A stretch of 64,000 nt of DNA from Mycobacterium sp. 3519A. Its GTDB lineage: Bacteria; Actinomycetota; Actinomycetes; Mycobacteriales; Mycobacteriaceae. How positions within the stretch are numbered: position 1 is the first letter of the stretch; every line of letters starts with the position of its first letter. The stretch covers positions 558,001-622,000 of the forward strand of contig NZ_OESG01000012.1 of NCBI RefSeq assembly GCF_900240945.1, in the 5' to 3' direction. This document shows positions 52,234 through 61,607 of this stretch, in pieces. Made by a program: the position numbers and the translations under genes. The notes beneath the pieces were generated by a model that had not been told where the DNA came from, ran no database searches, and was given only the letters and a program-made list of their open reading frames with translations.

Positions 52234-53510
52234 GGCTCCTAGCTGAGGAGTTGTTGATGCGTCCGTCGCGTTATGCCTGTGTTGGTCGTCAGTTCTGGGG
52301 TCATGTCGGCGATGGCACGTCGGTGGTGGAGGCGGCGCAGGCAGTCGGTGTGTCGGTGCGCACCGGCTGGCGCTGGTTTGCCGATGCTGGCGGGGTGAGA
52401 CCCAAATTTCCTGATGAGACCGGTGTGCGGAAGTGGTCGCGGCTGGGCGAAGACGAACGTAACGAAATTCAAGACGGCATTGCCAGAGGGGAAAGCATTC
52501 GGCAGATCGGCAGGCGGCTGGGCCGCCCGGCCTCGACGGTCATGCGTGAGATCGACCGAAACGCGTTCTGCCGTGGACGATATCGTTCGCGGTACCGGTT
52601 CGGGGCGCAACGGCACGGCGGCTGGGATGCCACGCCGAGGTATCGGGCCGGCGTCGCACAGGCGCGTGCTCACGCGCGGGCTCGACGCCCGAAACCGCGC
52701 AAGCTGGCCACCAATGAACGGTTGCACCTTGAGGTGCAGAATCGGCTGCTAGACGACCACAGTCCTCAACAGATCGCCAACCGGCTGCCGATCGAATTTC
52801 CCGACGATGCGGAGATGCGGGTGTCCCACGAGACCATCTATCAGTCGATCTACGTGCAGGGTAAAGGAAATCGGCGCCGTGAGCTGCACAAATGTCTACG
52901 CACTGGGCGGGCGTTGCGCAAGCCTCAACGACGCGGTAACCAGCGCCGAGGGCAAATCCGCGACATGGTCAACATCAGCGAGCGTCCACCGGAGGTCGAA
53001 GACCGTGCCGTACCCGGCCACTGGGAAGGTGACCTGATCATGGGTAGCACCGCATCGGGTTCGGCGATCGGCACCGTGGTCGAACGCATGACTCGGTTCG
53101 TGCTGCTGCTGCATCTGCCTGACGACCACGGTGCCCTGGCAGTGCAAGAGGCCATCGTCGCGAAAATGGCTCAGCTGCCGGCGATTCTGCGTAAGACACT
53201 GACCTGGGATCAAGGCAAAGAGATGGCCAATCACGCCGCTATCGCCGCAGCGACGGAATTAGATATCTACTTCTGTGATCCGCACTCACCATGGCAGCGC
53301 GGGACCAACGAGAACACCAACGGACTGCTGCGCCAATACTTTGCTAAAGGCACCGACTTGTCGATCTTCCCGGCAGACTATCTGGACTACGTCGCCGCCA
53401 AGCTCAACAACCGGCCCCGGCAAACCCTGAGCTGGAAGACCCCAGCCGAAACCCTCGACGAACTACTCTCAAACCCGTCAAAACCACCCGCTGTTGCAAT
53501 CACAGCGTGA
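52227..53510 (+). CDS. IS30-family transposase
   Basis: 427-residue DDE transposase. The N-terminal DNA-binding part has a helix-turn-helix (SVVEAAQAVGVSVRTGWRWF) and a second one (RQIGRRLGRPASTVMREIDR). The catalytic core shows HWEGDLIMG, TWDQGKEMANH and SPWQRGTNENTNGLLRQ, giving the D-D-E triad of IS30. The start is uncertain: ATG 52227 overlaps the terminal repeat, while ATG 52257 (MRPSRYACVG) lies inside and follows TGAGGAG, so 52257 may be the real start. The reading frame is intact, so the element may be active. Confidence 0.88.
   Translation: MQRLLAEELLMRPSRYACVGRQFWGHVGDGTSVVEAAQAVGVSVRTGWRWFADAGGVRPKFPDETGVRKWSRLGEDERNEIQDGIARGESIRQIGRRLGRPASTVMREIDRNAFCRGRYRSRYRFGAQRHGGWDATPRYRAGVAQARAHARARRPKPRKLATNERLHLEVQNRLLDDHSPQQIANRLPIEFPDDAEMRVSHETIYQSIYVQGKGNRRRELHKCLRTGRALRKPQRRGNQRRGQIRDMVNISERPPEVEDRAVPGHWEGDLIMGSTASGSAIGTVVERMTRFVLLLHLPDDHGALAVQEAIVAKMAQLPAILRKTLTWDQGKEMANHAAIAAATELDIYFCDPHSPWQRGTNENTNGLLRQYFAKGTDLSIFPADYLDYVAAKLNNRPRQTLSWKTPAETLDELLSNPSKPPAVAITA
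53493..53503 (-). repeat. IS30 right terminal inverted repeat
   Basis: GTTGCAATCAC, the inverse of 52223-52233. It overlaps the last codons of the transposase gene. Confidence 0.7.
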
Positions 53511-53525
53511 AACCGCCCGTGTCTG

Positions 53526-53542
53526 GCGTGCGATAACTGGCC
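53526..53542 (-). repeat. Right arm of the intergenic palindrome split by the IS element
   Basis: GCGTGCGATAACTGGCC, the partner of 52184-52200. It lies 16 nt downstream of the SDR stop codon on the minus strand, where a bidirectional terminator would be expected. Confidence 0.65.
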
Positions 53543-53558
53543 ACTGGGCAGCGAGGAG

Positions 53559-54437
53559 TCAGCGCTTCTCCAGCGCCTCGTTACGCGCGCTCATCGACCG
53601 GCCCAACGCGGCCACCTCCGCGTCCATCTTCGGGAGCATCTCCGGTGCCATCTTCAGCGTCGGCGCCTCGCCGACGCGGGTCGACAGGAAGGGCTTGAGC
53701 CAGCGCAGGAGGCCGACCCAGCCGGGTACGAAGATGTGCCGCTTGCGGCCCTCGATGCCTGCGACGAACGCCTCTCCGCACTTCTGTACCGACGTGGTCT
53801 TGCCCAGCGGGCCCGGCAGCGCGTCCAGCATCTGCCGGAACGCCGGCATATCGGCCTTGCTGTCGCGGACCAGCGGAGTGTCGATCCACGACATGTGCGC
53901 CGAGCCCACGTCGACGCCCAGGTGCGCGACTTCCAGGCGCAGCGAGTTGGCGAAGTGCTCCACACCGGCCTTGGCCGCGTCGTAGGGCGCCATCCCTGGC
54001 GCGGCCGCGAACGCCGCGAGCGACGAGACGATCAACACGTAACCGCGTCGGTCGATGACCTGCTTCAGCGCGGCACGCACGGTGTTGAAGACGCCGACGA
54101 TGTTGACGTCGATCAGCGTCCGGAACGCCTGCGGATCGACCTGCAGCACCGATCCGTACGTCGCGATTCCGGCGTTGGCCACGACGACATCGATCCCGCC
54201 GAAGCGCTCGACGCCCTCGGCGACGGCGCCCTCCATTGCCGACAGGTCACGCACGTCGGCGGCGACGGTCAACACCCCCTCGTTACCGAGGCCGGCCGCC
54301 ACCTCTCCCAGCTTGGTCTCGTCGAGATCGGTCAGCACCAGCTTGGCGCCCTTGGCGTGCAGACGGCGTGCCACCTCCGCGCCGACGCCGTTGGCGCCGC
54401 CGGTGATCAGCACGACTTTTCCAGTCACAGAACCCAT
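53559..54437 (-). CDS. Short-chain dehydrogenase/reductase (Rv2129c-like)
   Basis: 292-residue SDR. The cofactor motif TGGANGVGAEVARRL, the NAG motif VVVANAGIATYGSV, the catalytic Ser in VLIVSSLAAFAA and the YDAAK pair are present, so it should be active with NAD(P)H. The ~290-residue length and SHMSWIDTPLV-like region match Rv2129c. Substrate unknown. The ATG at 54437 has a TACGTT box 7 nt upstream; the longer open frame upstream is antisense to mshC. It is downstream of mshC on the same strand. Confidence 0.87.
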   Translation of the reverse strand: MGSVTGKVVLITGGANGVGAEVARRLHAKGAKLVLTDLDETKLGEVAAGLGNEGVLTVAADVRDLSAMEGAVAEGVERFGGIDVVVANAGIATYGSVLQVDPQAFRTLIDVNIVGVFNTVRAALKQVIDRRGYVLIVSSLAAFAAAPGMAPYDAAKAGVEHFANSLRLEVAHLGVDVGSAHMSWIDTPLVRDSKADMPAFRQMLDALPGPLGKTTSVQKCGEAFVAGIEGRKRHIFVPGWVGLLRWLKPFLSTRVGEAPTLKMAPEMLPKMDAEVAALGRSMSARNEALEKR

Positions 54438-54444
54438 AGCCGCC

Positions 54445-54450
54445 AACGTA
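54445..54450 (-). promoter_or_regulatory. Leaderless -10 box (TACGTT) of the SDR gene
   Basis: TACGTT on the minus strand ends 7 nt before the ATG at 54437. It lies between that start and the mshC stop codon. Confidence 0.4.
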
Positions 54451-54451
54451 G

Positions 54452-55696
54452 TCAGTGCGACAACTGGACACCTAGCAATGCGTCGACTGCGGTCGCAACT
54501 GTCTGCGGCGCCGCGGTGTCGTGGCCGCCGTACTCGAGCGCGTCCGTCGCCCAGCCGTCCAGCGCGGCCAGCGCCTTGGGCGTGTCCAGATCGTCGGCCA
54601 GGTACTGCCGCACCCGCGCGACGACATCGGCCGCGTCGGGGCCGGCCTGCAGGGCTGTAGCGGCCCGCCACCGCTCCAGTCGGGCGATGGCCTCGTCGAG
54701 CACCTGATCGCTCCAGTACCGGTCGGCGCGGTAGTGCCCGGCGAGCAACCCGAGTCGGATGGCGGCAGGCTCGACACCGTCGGCGCGCAGCCGCGACACC
54801 AACACCAGGTTGCCGCGGCTCTTGCTCATCTTGTGGCCGTCCCAGCCGATCATTCCGGCGTGCACGTAGTGGCGGGCGAATCGCCGTTCCCCCGTTACCG
54901 ATTCGGCGTGCGCGGCGGAGAACTCGTGATGCGGGAAGATCAGGTCGCTGCCGCCGCCCTGGATGTCCAGGCCGGTGCCGATGCGGCTCAACGCGATCGC
55001 AGCGCACTCGACGTGCCAGCCGGGCCTGCCGGGGCCGAACGGTGACGGCCAGCTCGGTTCGCCTGGCCGCTGCGCCCGCCACATCAGTGCATCGAGTTCG
55101 TCGGCCTTACCCGCGCGGGCCGGGTCGCCGCCGCGTTCGGTGAACAGCCGCAGCATGGTCTCGCGGTCGTAGCCGGACTCGTAGCCGAACTGTGGGGTGG
55201 CGTCGGCGTGGAAGTACACGTCCGGGAAGTCGGGATCGTCGACGACGTAGGCCGCACCGGAGGCCAACATCTTCTCCACCAACTCGACCACCTCGCTGAT
55301 CGCGTCGGTGGCCGCCACGTAGTCGTGCGGCGGCAGCACCCGCAGGGCCGCCATGTCCGCGCGGAACAGGTCGGTCTCGCGCGCGGCGAGTTCGCGCCAG
55401 TCGATGCCGTCGCGCTCGGCCCGCTCGAACAGCGGATCGTCGACGTCGGTGACGTTCTGCACGTAGTGCACCTTGTGCCCACTGTCCAGCCACACCCGGT
55501 ACACCAGGTCGAACGCCAGATAGGTGGCCGCGTGTCCGAGATGGGTGGCGTCATAAGGCGTGATGCCGCAGACGTACATGGACGCCGTCTCGCCGGCGGC
55601 GACGGGACGCACCTGCCGGTCGGCGCTGTCGTAGAGCCGCAACTGCGGCCCGCGGCCTGGCAGAGCCGGGACGTCGGGAGCCGGCCACGAATGCAT
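54452..55696 (-). CDS. mshC: L-cysteine:1D-myo-inositol 2-amino-2-deoxy-alpha-D-glucopyranoside ligase
   Basis: 414-residue class-I aminoacyl-tRNA-synthetase-like ligase that joins cysteine to GlcN-Ins, the penultimate step of mycothiol synthesis. The zinc/cysteine site begins at Cys43 ([15 protein letters not shown]) with the HIGH-like HLGH at 52-55, plus [11 protein letters not shown] and the KMSKS loop HKMSKSRGN. Length equals the M. tuberculosis enzyme. The ATG at 55696 has TAAAGT 7 nt upstream and is taken over an in-frame ATG at 55777. Mycothiol is the cofactor of MscR encoded in the betaine island of this window. Confidence 0.96.
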   Translation of the reverse strand: MHSWPAPDVPALPGRGPQLRLYDSADRQVRPVAAGETASMYVCGITPYDATHLGHAATYLAFDLVYRVWLDSGHKVHYVQNVTDVDDPLFERAERDGIDWRELAARETDLFRADMAALRVLPPHDYVAATDAISEVVELVEKMLASGAAYVVDDPDFPDVYFHADATPQFGYESGYDRETMLRLFTERGGDPARAGKADELDALMWRAQRPGEPSWPSPFGPGRPGWHVECAAIALSRIGTGLDIQGGGSDLIFPHHEFSAAHAESVTGERRFARHYVHAGMIGWDGHKMSKSRGNLVLVSRLRADGVEPAAIRLGLLAGHYRADRYWSDQVLDEAIARLERWRAATALQAGPDAADVVARVRQYLADDLDTPKALAALDGWATDALEYGGHDTAAPQTVATAVDALLGVQLSH

Positions 55697-55703
55697 AGCC
55701 TCG

Positions 55704-55709
55704 ACTTTA
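55704..55709 (-). promoter_or_regulatory. Leaderless -10 box (TAAAGT) of mshC
   Basis: TAAAGT on the minus strand ends 7 nt before the ATG at 55696; GAGG lies too close to the start to act as a Shine-Dalgarno. Confidence 0.45.
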
Positions 55710-55792
55710 AGGTGTTCGGTCAGGACGGCCTCCGGATGGTGCGTTGCTTCGATGTGACCTACAACGCCGAAGGCCATTCCATTCCCCGACTA

Positions 55793-56548
55793 TCAATTCC
55801 GGTAGGCCGACCAGATGCCCTCCAGCAGGACGTCGGCCAGCTCGGCGCGGCACATCAGCAAGTCGGGCAGGTAGGGGTCCCGCCGGTTGTAGATCAGCGG
55901 CGAACCGTCGATCCGGGAGGCGTGCAGCCCCGCGGCCTGCACGACGCCTGCCGGAGCCGCGGAATCCCACTCCCACTGGCCGCCCGCGTGCACGTACGCG
56001 TCGACGTCGCCGCGAACGACGGCCATCGCCTTGGCGCCCGCCGACCCGATGCGGACCATCTGGATGTCCATCATGTCGCGCAGCCGCCACAACACGGCGG
56101 GTGGCCTGCTGGCGCTCGCGGTGATGCGGATGGGTCCGTCGCGGCGCGGCGGCGGTGGTGTCACGGTGTCGGTGCGATAGACCTCTCCGCGCGCCGGCAA
56201 CGCCACGGCCGCGTCGGTGATGCCGCCGTCTCGTTGCCACAGCGCGATGTGCACCGCCCAGTCGGTGCGGCCCGGCCAGGAGAATTCGCGGGTGCCGTCG
56301 ACGGGGTCGACGATCCACACCCGGTCGGCATGTACCCGCGACAGGTCGTCGACGGCCTCTTCGGACAGCACGGCGTCGTCGGGCCGGTCCCGCCGCAGCC
56401 GGTCGAGGATCAGCTCGTTGGCCCGCATGTCGCCCGCGTCGCCGAGGTCGTACGGATCGTCGAAGCCGACTTCCTCGCGAACCGCCAACAGCAGCTTTCC
56501 GGCGTCGACCGCCACGTCGGCAGCCAGCGCCGCGTCGGTCAGATTCAC
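55793..56548 (-). CDS. cysQ: 3'-phosphoadenosine 5'-phosphate phosphatase CysQ (inositol monophosphatase family)
   Basis: 251-residue Mg-dependent phosphatase. The metal sites are LSEEAVDD and the hallmark [14 protein letters not shown], with the C-terminal motif [16 protein letters not shown]. Its relative Rv2131c dephosphorylates PAP in sulfur assimilation and can act on fructose-1,6-bisphosphate and inositol phosphates. The GTG at 56548 is preceded by TCTACT at 6 nt, a weak leaderless box, with no Shine-Dalgarno. It lies about 100 nt upstream of mshC on the same strand, joining sulfur and mycothiol genes. Confidence 0.9.
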   Translation of the reverse strand: MNLTDAALAADVAVDAGKLLLAVREEVGFDDPYDLGDAGDMRANELILDRLRRDRPDDAVLSEEAVDDLSRVHADRVWIVDPVDGTREFSWPGRTDWAVHIALWQRDGGITDAAVALPARGEVYRTDTVTPPPPRRDGPIRITASASRPPAVLWRLRDMMDIQMVRIGSAGAKAMAVVRGDVDAYVHAGGQWEWDSAAPAGVVQAAGLHASRIDGSPLIYNRRDPYLPDLLMCRAELADVLLEGIWSAYRN

Positions 56549-56694
56549 CGGGTCAGTAGACCACGCACGCGTCGAAGACGTTTAACGTCGCCGTGCCGTG
56601 GAATCCGTGGCTGGCTGGCGGTGGGGCGGCGAAGGACGAGGGTGCGGTGACCGAGCTTCGAGACGTGACAATGCAACAGGCCGCGACGGTGTAG

Positions 56695-56868
56695 AGCTGG
56701 CAGGTCCGACACGATCTGACGCAGACGGAGTTGGCCCAACTGATCGGCGCCACCCGCGAAAGCGTCAACAAGGCGCTGTGCGACTTCGTTGCCCGTGGCT
56801 GGATCACCACGGACGGCAAGATGACGCTGATCCACCAGCCCGAGCGGCTGGCTCACCGGGCGGGTTGA
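56695..56868 (+). pseudogene. Remnant of a CRP/FNR-family regulator (C-terminal helix-turn-helix)
   Basis: The frame encodes [33 protein letters not shown], then a short wing ([20 protein letters not shown]) and a stop: the complete recognition helix-turn-helix and wing of a CRP-like protein. There is no start for this segment. A TAG stop lies in frame at 56692-56694, and a short in-frame GTG stretch before it (56647-56691) does not look like CRP. The cAMP-binding half is absent. It lies between cysQ and the kinase-like gene and ends exactly where the convergent gene's stop begins. Confidence 0.65.
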
Positions 56869-57690
56869 TCAGAACGCGGGCCACGGGATGGGCCTGCGCC
56901 GGTCCGGTGTCGGCATCACCGGGTTATCCAGCAGCCCAACGGTTCTGGCGTGCAGTGCCGCGACCTCGCGGCGGGTGATGTGCGCACGAAGTCGATCGCC
57001 GAGGTCACCGCGGATCTGGTCACGCAGTCGGGCAACGGCTTCCAGCATTTCGTCGTCGACGGGCTTCCCGGACCAGCCCCACAGCACGGTGCGGAGTTTG
57101 TCCTCGACGTGCAGGCTCACGCCGTGGTCGACGCCGTAGACGTGGCCGTCGACGCCGCACAGGATGTGCCCGCCCTTGCGGTCGGCGTTGTTGATCAGCA
57201 CGTCGAAGACCGCCATCCGACGCAGCCTGATGTCGTCGGCGTGCACCAGGGTCACTTCGTCGCCCGCGTAGTCGTAGGCCTGCAATACGGGCAGGAAGCC
57301 CGGCGGGATGTGGCCCGCGGGCAGCAGGTCGACAAGATCGGGTCCGGCCTGTGGTTCGTCGCCCACCTCTCCGAGACTTGAGCCGGGTTGGTCGACCCAC
57401 ACCTGCAGCATGCCGGGGCCGGCAGGCCCATCACGAATGATGGTGTGGGGCACGATGTTCCAGCCCAGCGCGGCCGAAATCAGGTAGGCGCTCAGTTCGC
57501 GTCCCGCCAGCGTGCCGTCGGGAAAGTCCCACAGCGGAGCCTCGCCCTTGATCGGCTTGTAGACGCAGTGCGCCTGCAGCTCACCGAGGTGAGCCTCGCA
57601 GAGGAAGGTGGCGTTGCTCGCTGACCGGATCCGGCCGATGACCGTCAACTCGCCGCGCTGCAGCACCTCATCGTTATGAATCGGCGTCAT
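56869..57690 (-). CDS. PI3/PI4-kinase-like conserved actinobacterial protein (SCO1521/Rv2133c-like)
   Basis: 273-residue protein with an atypical lipid-kinase-like fold: AHCVYKPIKGEAPLWDFPDGT for a possible ATP lysine, then the catalytic-loop-like MAVFDVLINNADRKGGHILC and the Asp of VYGVDHGVSLHVEDKLRTVL (each quoted within 20 residues). It matches the family next to DUF3090 and histidine-phosphatase genes in actinobacteria. Its substrate is unknown. The ATG at 57690 gives a 17-nt overlap with the upstream DUF3090 gene, so it is coupled to it. Confidence 0.8.
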   Translation of the reverse strand: MTPIHNDEVLQRGELTVIGRIRSASNATFLCEAHLGELQAHCVYKPIKGEAPLWDFPDGTLAGRELSAYLISAALGWNIVPHTIIRDGPAGPGMLQVWVDQPGSSLGEVGDEPQAGPDLVDLLPAGHIPPGFLPVLQAYDYAGDEVTLVHADDIRLRRMAVFDVLINNADRKGGHILCGVDGHVYGVDHGVSLHVEDKLRTVLWGWSGKPVDDEMLEAVARLRDQIRGDLGDRLRAHITRREVAALHARTVGLLDNPVMPTPDRRRPIPWPAF

Positions 57691-58261
57691 CGTCGGACCC
57701 GGCAAGGGCGCCGCGTCGATAGCCGTTGGTGCGCACGCAGATGTGGCCCTCCGGGTCGAGCGGCTCATCGCACAGCGGACATGGCGGGCGGCCAGCCGAG
57801 ATCACCCGGTTGGATCGCGTCGCGAACTGACGAGCCGATTCCGGAGTCAAAAACACCCGCACCGCGTCGGGTCCCTCCTCGGCGTCGTCGAGCACCACCG
57901 ACGCGTCGAACTCGGTTTCCGACACCGCGAGCAGTTCGACGACGACCGTCTGCGCCTCCGAATCCCAGCCCAGCCCCATCGTGCCGACCCGGAACTCGGC
58001 ATCGACGGGGGTGATCAGCGGGCTGAGGTCCTCGACGTCGCCGGTCTCGGGCGGGATGGGCGTGCCGAAGCGACGGTTGATCTCGAGCAGCAGCGCCGCG
58101 ATGCGCTCAGCGAGCACGGCCACCTGCTGCTTCTCCAGCACCACCGAGATCACGCGTTTGTCGTGCACCGCCTGCAGATAGAACGTGCGGTTGCCTGGCT
58201 GCCCGACGGTCCCGGCGACGAACCGGTCGGGTGTACGGAAGACGTGAATTGCGCGGGCCAT
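57674..58261 (-). CDS. DUF3090 family protein (Rv2134c-like)
   Basis: 195-residue conserved actinobacterial protein. It starts MARAIHVFRTPDRFVAGTVG and ends with a zinc-ribbon-like motif CPLCDEPLDPEGHIC. The family is always found near the kinase-like gene and a histidine phosphatase, as here. No function is known; a complex with these neighbours is plausible. GGAGG precedes the ATG at 58261; a TTG start 4 codons upstream is possible but overlaps that site. Confidence 0.85.
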   Translation of the reverse strand: MARAIHVFRTPDRFVAGTVGQPGNRTFYLQAVHDKRVISVVLEKQQVAVLAERIAALLLEINRRFGTPIPPETGDVEDLSPLITPVDAEFRVGTMGLGWDSEAQTVVVELLAVSETEFDASVVLDDAEEGPDAVRVFLTPESARQFATRSNRVISAGRPPCPLCDEPLDPEGHICVRTNGYRRGALAGSDDDADS

Positions 58262-58306
58262 GGCACCCTCCAAAATACCGGCATAGCCTCGTCGGCCGTA
58301 ATTCCG

Positions 58307-59023
58307 TCAATCTGTCGAACCACCGATTACCGCATCCTCCGGCGGCAGCTCGTCGTCCTTCTTCTCGGCTTGGCCGTCGGCCGTCGCCGGCTTGGCCAGC
58401 AGCCCGGCAGTCAGCGCAGCACCAGTGTGGTTGACGTGGATGACGAACGGACGCAACGCGGTGTAACGGATCACACTCATCGACGCGGGATCGGCGGTGA
58501 TGCGCTGGAAGCTGTCCAGGTGTGCGCCGAGCGCGTCGGCGACGATCGCCTTGATCACGTCGCCGTGCGTACACGCGACCCACAGCGCGTCACCCTCGTG
58601 CAGTTCGGCCAGCTTGCGGTCGTGTTCACGCACGGCTGCGACCGAGCGGGCCTGTACGTGGGCCAGCCCCTCGCCGCCGGGGAACACTGCGGCGCTGGGC
58701 TGCTGCTGGACGACCGCCCACAGCGGTTCCTTCACCAGATCGCCGATCTTGCGGCCGGTCCAGCTGCCGTAGTCGACCTCGGAGATGCGCTCGTCGACGA
58801 TGGGGTCCAGGCCGAGCGCCGCGGCGAGTGGTTCCACCGTGCGCCTGCAGCGCAGCAGCGGTGACCGCACGATCGCCCGGATCGGCAACCCGGCCAGCCG
58901 CTCGACAATCGCTTGCGCCTGCTCTGCGCCCTTGTCGTCGAGGTCGACCCCGTTGGTGCGACCGGCCAGGGTGTGCGCGGTGTTCGAGGTCGACCTGCCG
59001 TGCCGGAGCAGGATGACCGTCAT
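58307..59023 (-). CDS. Histidine phosphatase (phosphoglycerate mutase-like, Rv2135c-like)
   Basis: 238-residue protein of the histidine-phosphatase clan: catalytic [10 protein letters not shown] (His8), [10 protein letters not shown], the acidic [13 protein letters not shown] and the second His in [13 protein letters not shown]. These residues indicate a phosphatase, not a glycolytic mutase, since the substrate loop is short. The start overlaps uppP by 4 nt (ATGA). The acidic Asp/Glu-rich C-terminal tail ([12 protein letters not shown]) is non-catalytic. Confidence 0.88.
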   Translation of the reverse strand: MTVILLRHGRSTSNTAHTLAGRTNGVDLDDKGAEQAQAIVERLAGLPIRAIVRSPLLRCRRTVEPLAAALGLDPIVDERISEVDYGSWTGRKIGDLVKEPLWAVVQQQPSAAVFPGGEGLAHVQARSVAAVREHDRKLAELHEGDALWVACTHGDVIKAIVADALGAHLDSFQRITADPASMSVIRYTALRPFVIHVNHTGAALTAGLLAKPATADGQAEKKDDELPPEDAVIGGSTD

Positions 59024-59868
59024 GTCGCGGAGACTACCCCGGCGGCGAGCAGGGCGATCACCACGGCGCCGAGCACCACGCGGTAGCCGACGAACCAGTA
59101 CATGCTGTGCCGCACCAAAAAGCGCAGGAACCAGGCCACCGCGAGGAAGCCGATGACGAATGCGATCACGGTGGCGACGAACAGTTGCGGGCCGCTGGCG
59201 CTCATCCCCTCGCCGACCGGATGAAAGGCGTCGGGCAGCGAGAACAGACCCGAGGCGAACACGGCGGGGATAGCGAGCAGGAAGCCGAACCGGGCGGACA
59301 GTTCACGGTCGAGTCCGAGGAACAGCCCCGCGCTGATCGTCGCGCCCGAGCGCGAGACGCCGGGCACCAGCGCCAGACACTGCGCCAGGCCGACGATGAT
59401 GCTGTCCTTCCACGTCAGCTGTTCGGCGTGCCGGGTCTGCCTTCCGACGTACTCGGCGACCGCGATCACGACGGAGAACACGATCAGCGCGCTGGCGATG
59501 AGCCACAGATTCCTTGCGCCAGTACGGATTTCGTCTTTGAACAGCAGACCAAGCACCCCGATCGGAATGGTGCCGATGATGACGTACCAGCCCATCCAGT
59601 AATCGAGGTTGCGGTGCGCCGCCACGAACAGGCCGTTGAACCAGGCCTTCAGGATGCGCCCGATGTCGCGCGCGAAATACAGCAGCACCGCCAGTTCGGT
59701 GCCCAACTGGGTGACCGCTGTGAACGAGGCACCCGCGTCGTCGTCGAAGAAGATTCGCGAGGCGATCGCGAGATGTCCCGACGACGAAACAGGCAGGAAC
59801 TCTGTCAACCCCTGTATCACCGAGAGAACGACGACTTGCAGCCACGACATCGCAGGCGCGTCAATCAC
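59020..59868 (-). CDS. uppP: Undecaprenyl-diphosphatase
   Basis: 282-residue integral membrane enzyme that recycles the lipid carrier of peptidoglycan and other glycans. The catalytic motifs are [18 protein letters not shown] and [18 protein letters not shown], with about eight transmembrane segments. It corresponds to Rv2136c. The GTG at 59868 has TACGGT 7 nt upstream, suggesting a leaderless start; ATG at 59850 is an alternative. It overlaps the histidine-phosphatase gene, and the pair heads an operon that continues to the kinase-like gene. Confidence 0.95.
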   Translation of the reverse strand: MIDAPAMSWLQVVVLSVIQGLTEFLPVSSSGHLAIASRIFFDDDAGASFTAVTQLGTELAVLLYFARDIGRILKAWFNGLFVAAHRNLDYWMGWYVIIGTIPIGVLGLLFKDEIRTGARNLWLIASALIVFSVVIAVAEYVGRQTRHAEQLTWKDSIIVGLAQCLALVPGVSRSGATISAGLFLGLDRELSARFGFLLAIPAVFASGLFSLPDAFHPVGEGMSASGPQLFVATVIAFVIGFLAVAWFLRFLVRHSMYWFVGYRVVLGAVVIALLAAGVVSAT

Positions 59869-59875
59869 GCCGACG

Positions 59876-59881
59876 ACCGTA
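59876..59881 (-). promoter_or_regulatory. Leaderless -10 box (TACGGT) of uppP
   Basis: TACGGT on the minus strand ends 7 nt before the GTG at 59868. Confidence 0.45.
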
Positions 59882-59895
59882 CCGTGGGGTTGCTG

Positions 59896-60207
59896 TCAGC
59901 GCGCTGTGCGTGTCACCGGCTGCGCGGCGGCCACCGCGTCGCGTACCGCCGCGGAGACACTGCGCTCATCGGTGACGTCGATGTCGGTGAGCTTGCGACT
60001 GGCGACCGCGACGACGTCCTCGGCCTGCGGCACCGGCCCCGCGATGCGCGGCCGGTACACCTCGACGACCAGCACCTGCTTCTCGACGTGGAAGGAAAAA
60101 CTGCGCCCGTCCCCGACCTGGCCAAAGCCGCTGGCGTGCAGACCTGTGGTGATGTCCTCGATAGCAAACTGTTGGTTACCCAAATCCCTGTCTGCGGCGA
60201 GGGTCAT
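59896..60207 (-). CDS. Conserved hypothetical protein (Rv2137c-like)
   Basis: 103-residue small protein with no recognised motif (FAIEDITTGLHASGFGQVGD; VEKQVLVVEVYRPRIAGPVP). By position between uppP and lppL it corresponds to Rv2137c. The ATG at 60207 has TATGGT 6 nt upstream, so it may be leaderless. It lacks a signal peptide and membrane segments. It is separated from uppP by 27 nt. Confidence 0.7.
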   Translation of the reverse strand: MTLAADRDLGNQQFAIEDITTGLHASGFGQVGDGRSFSFHVEKQVLVVEVYRPRIAGPVPQAEDVVAVASRKLTDIDVTDERSVSAAVRDAVAAAQPVTRTAR

Positions 60208-60213
60208 GATCGA

Positions 60214-60219
60214 ACCATA
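60214..60219 (-). promoter_or_regulatory. Leaderless -10 box (TATGGT) of the Rv2137c-like gene
   Basis: TATGGT on the minus strand ends 6 nt before the ATG at 60207. Confidence 0.45.
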
Positions 60220-60327
60220 CCTTCGCGAACGTCGCCGAGCGCGACGGACGTGGCCAAATGTGGATAACCGGCTTGCCTACACTTGCATTTCGATTGAAAT
60301 CCAATTCGCACGTCCGAGAGCTACCCC

Positions 60328-61362
60328 TTGTTTCGCGGTTCAAACGCCTTTGCTCAGCTAATTCGAGCCAGCGCTGTCGTGCTGGCAACCATCGGATTGG
60401 CCGGTTGCTCGGCTAATCATCCCGACGCCCCACCGGCGACGATCGTGCCCGCACAGGCCGCAGAGTCGCCCCCGGTCACCGCGCCGCCCGACGGCGTGGT
60501 GCGGCCGCTGACCGGCCTCGCGCAGGTCGCCGTCTTCGATGCGGCAACGACGTCGTTGGCGGTACTCAGCCCCCTTTTGGGAAGCCAGTCACAGGTGACT
60601 GTGGTGCCGGTGACCGGCCCGCCCCGACCGGTCACGCTGCCTGCTCCCGCGACGGCACTGGCGGGTGACAACGAGGGAACGGTGTACGCGTCGACCCGCG
60701 GCGGCTACTTCCGCGTCGACCTGCGCGCGGCCACCGCCACCCGGGTCGACGTGGAAGGTCAACCGGACACCGACTTCACGGCGATCGCCAGGCGCGCGGA
60801 CGGCAGATTGGCGTTGGGCAGCGCGGACGGGGCGGTCTACACGCTGAGCTCCGACTCGAAGGTCGGCGCGTCGCTGAAGATCTTCGCGAAGGTGGATGCG
60901 CTTGTCGCACAAGGCAATACGATTGTGGTGTTGGACCGGGGCCAGACTTCGGTGACCACCATCTCGGCCAGCGGTGAGGAAGCTGAGCACGCGCTGCGGG
61001 CCGGTGAGGGGGCCACCACCATGGCGGCGGACTCCGCGGGCCGGGTGCTGGTCGCCGACACCCGCGGCGACGAACTACTGGTGTTCGGCACCGACCCGCT
61101 TATTTTGCGCCAGCGTTATCCGGTGCAGGGGGCGCCATACGGGCTGGCCGGATCGTCGAAGCTTGCCTGGGTGTCGCAAACGGCGAGCAACACGGTGGTT
61201 GGTTACGATCTGGCTACCGGTATCCCCGTGGAAAAGGTGCGTTATCGAACCGTGCAGCAGCCCAACTCGCTGGCCTTCGACGAAGCGTCTGGCACCCTGT
61301 ATGTGGTGTCTGGCTCGGGAGCAGGTGTGCAGGTGATCGCGAACGCGGAGAAGCATCAATGA
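60328..61362 (+). CDS. lppL: Lipoprotein LppL (beta-propeller-like)
   Basis: 344-residue putative lipoprotein. The signal peptide ends in lipobox LAGC with Cys27; the mature chain has a Pro-rich linker and then repeated blades typical of a YncE/NHL-like propeller ([55 protein letters not shown]). No ATG or GTG fits; TTG at 60328 is the best start, with GAGAG about 7 nt ahead. It corresponds to Rv2138. It overlaps the next gene by 4 nt and so is coupled to pyrD. Confidence 0.85.
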   Translation: MFRGSNAFAQLIRASAVVLATIGLAGCSANHPDAPPATIVPAQAAESPPVTAPPDGVVRPLTGLAQVAVFDAATTSLAVLSPLLGSQSQVTVVPVTGPPRPVTLPAPATALAGDNEGTVYASTRGGYFRVDLRAATATRVDVEGQPDTDFTAIARRADGRLALGSADGAVYTLSSDSKVGASLKIFAKVDALVAQGNTIVVLDRGQTSVTTISASGEEAEHALRAGEGATTMAADSAGRVLVADTRGDELLVFGTDPLILRQRYPVQGAPYGLAGSSKLAWVSQTASNTVVGYDLATGIPVEKVRYRTVQQPNSLAFDEASGTLYVVSGSGAGVQVIANAEKHQ

Positions 61363-61607
61363 CGCAGATGCACCGCGGACGGATGCCGGAGGGCTGGGAC
61401 AACGATCTGTCAGACGACTACGAGTGGATACCGCTGCGGCTGCCGCCGGAGTTGACCAGGATCAGCGCCTCCACCCGGCTGTCCATCGAGGCCGAATACC
61501 GCGGGTGGGAGCTCACCAGGGTCCGGTTGTACACCGACGGAAGCAGGCGGGTGCTGCTGCGCCGCAAGAAGACCGCTGCGGACAGACTGGACCAGCCCGG
61601 CCTGTGA
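61359..61607 (+). CDS. DUF5703-like small protein
   Basis: 82-residue soluble protein ([49 protein letters not shown]), resembling a small DUF5703-type actinobacterial family. No function is known. The ATG overlaps the lppL stop (ATGA) and its own stop overlaps the pyrD start (TGATG), so three genes are translated in tandem. Confidence 0.7.
   Translation: MTQMHRGRMPEGWDNDLSDDYEWIPLRLPPELTRISASTRLSIEAEYRGWELTRVRLYTDGSRRVLLRRKKTAADRLDQPGL

Larger units (their letters stand above)
52223..53503 (+). mobile_element. IS30-family insertion sequence
   Basis: The element is bounded by the terminal inverted repeat GTGATTGCAAC (52223-52233 and, inverted, 53493-53503). Weaker similarity extends about 10 nt outward on both sides (GGTTCAAGGG versus GGTTTCACGCT), so the true ends may lie near 52213 and 53514. 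It carries one complete transposase gene. It sits between the convergent PAC2 and SDR genes, inside a larger 17-bp inverted repeat that probably was the native terminator. I could not define a target duplication reliably. Confidence 0.8.
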
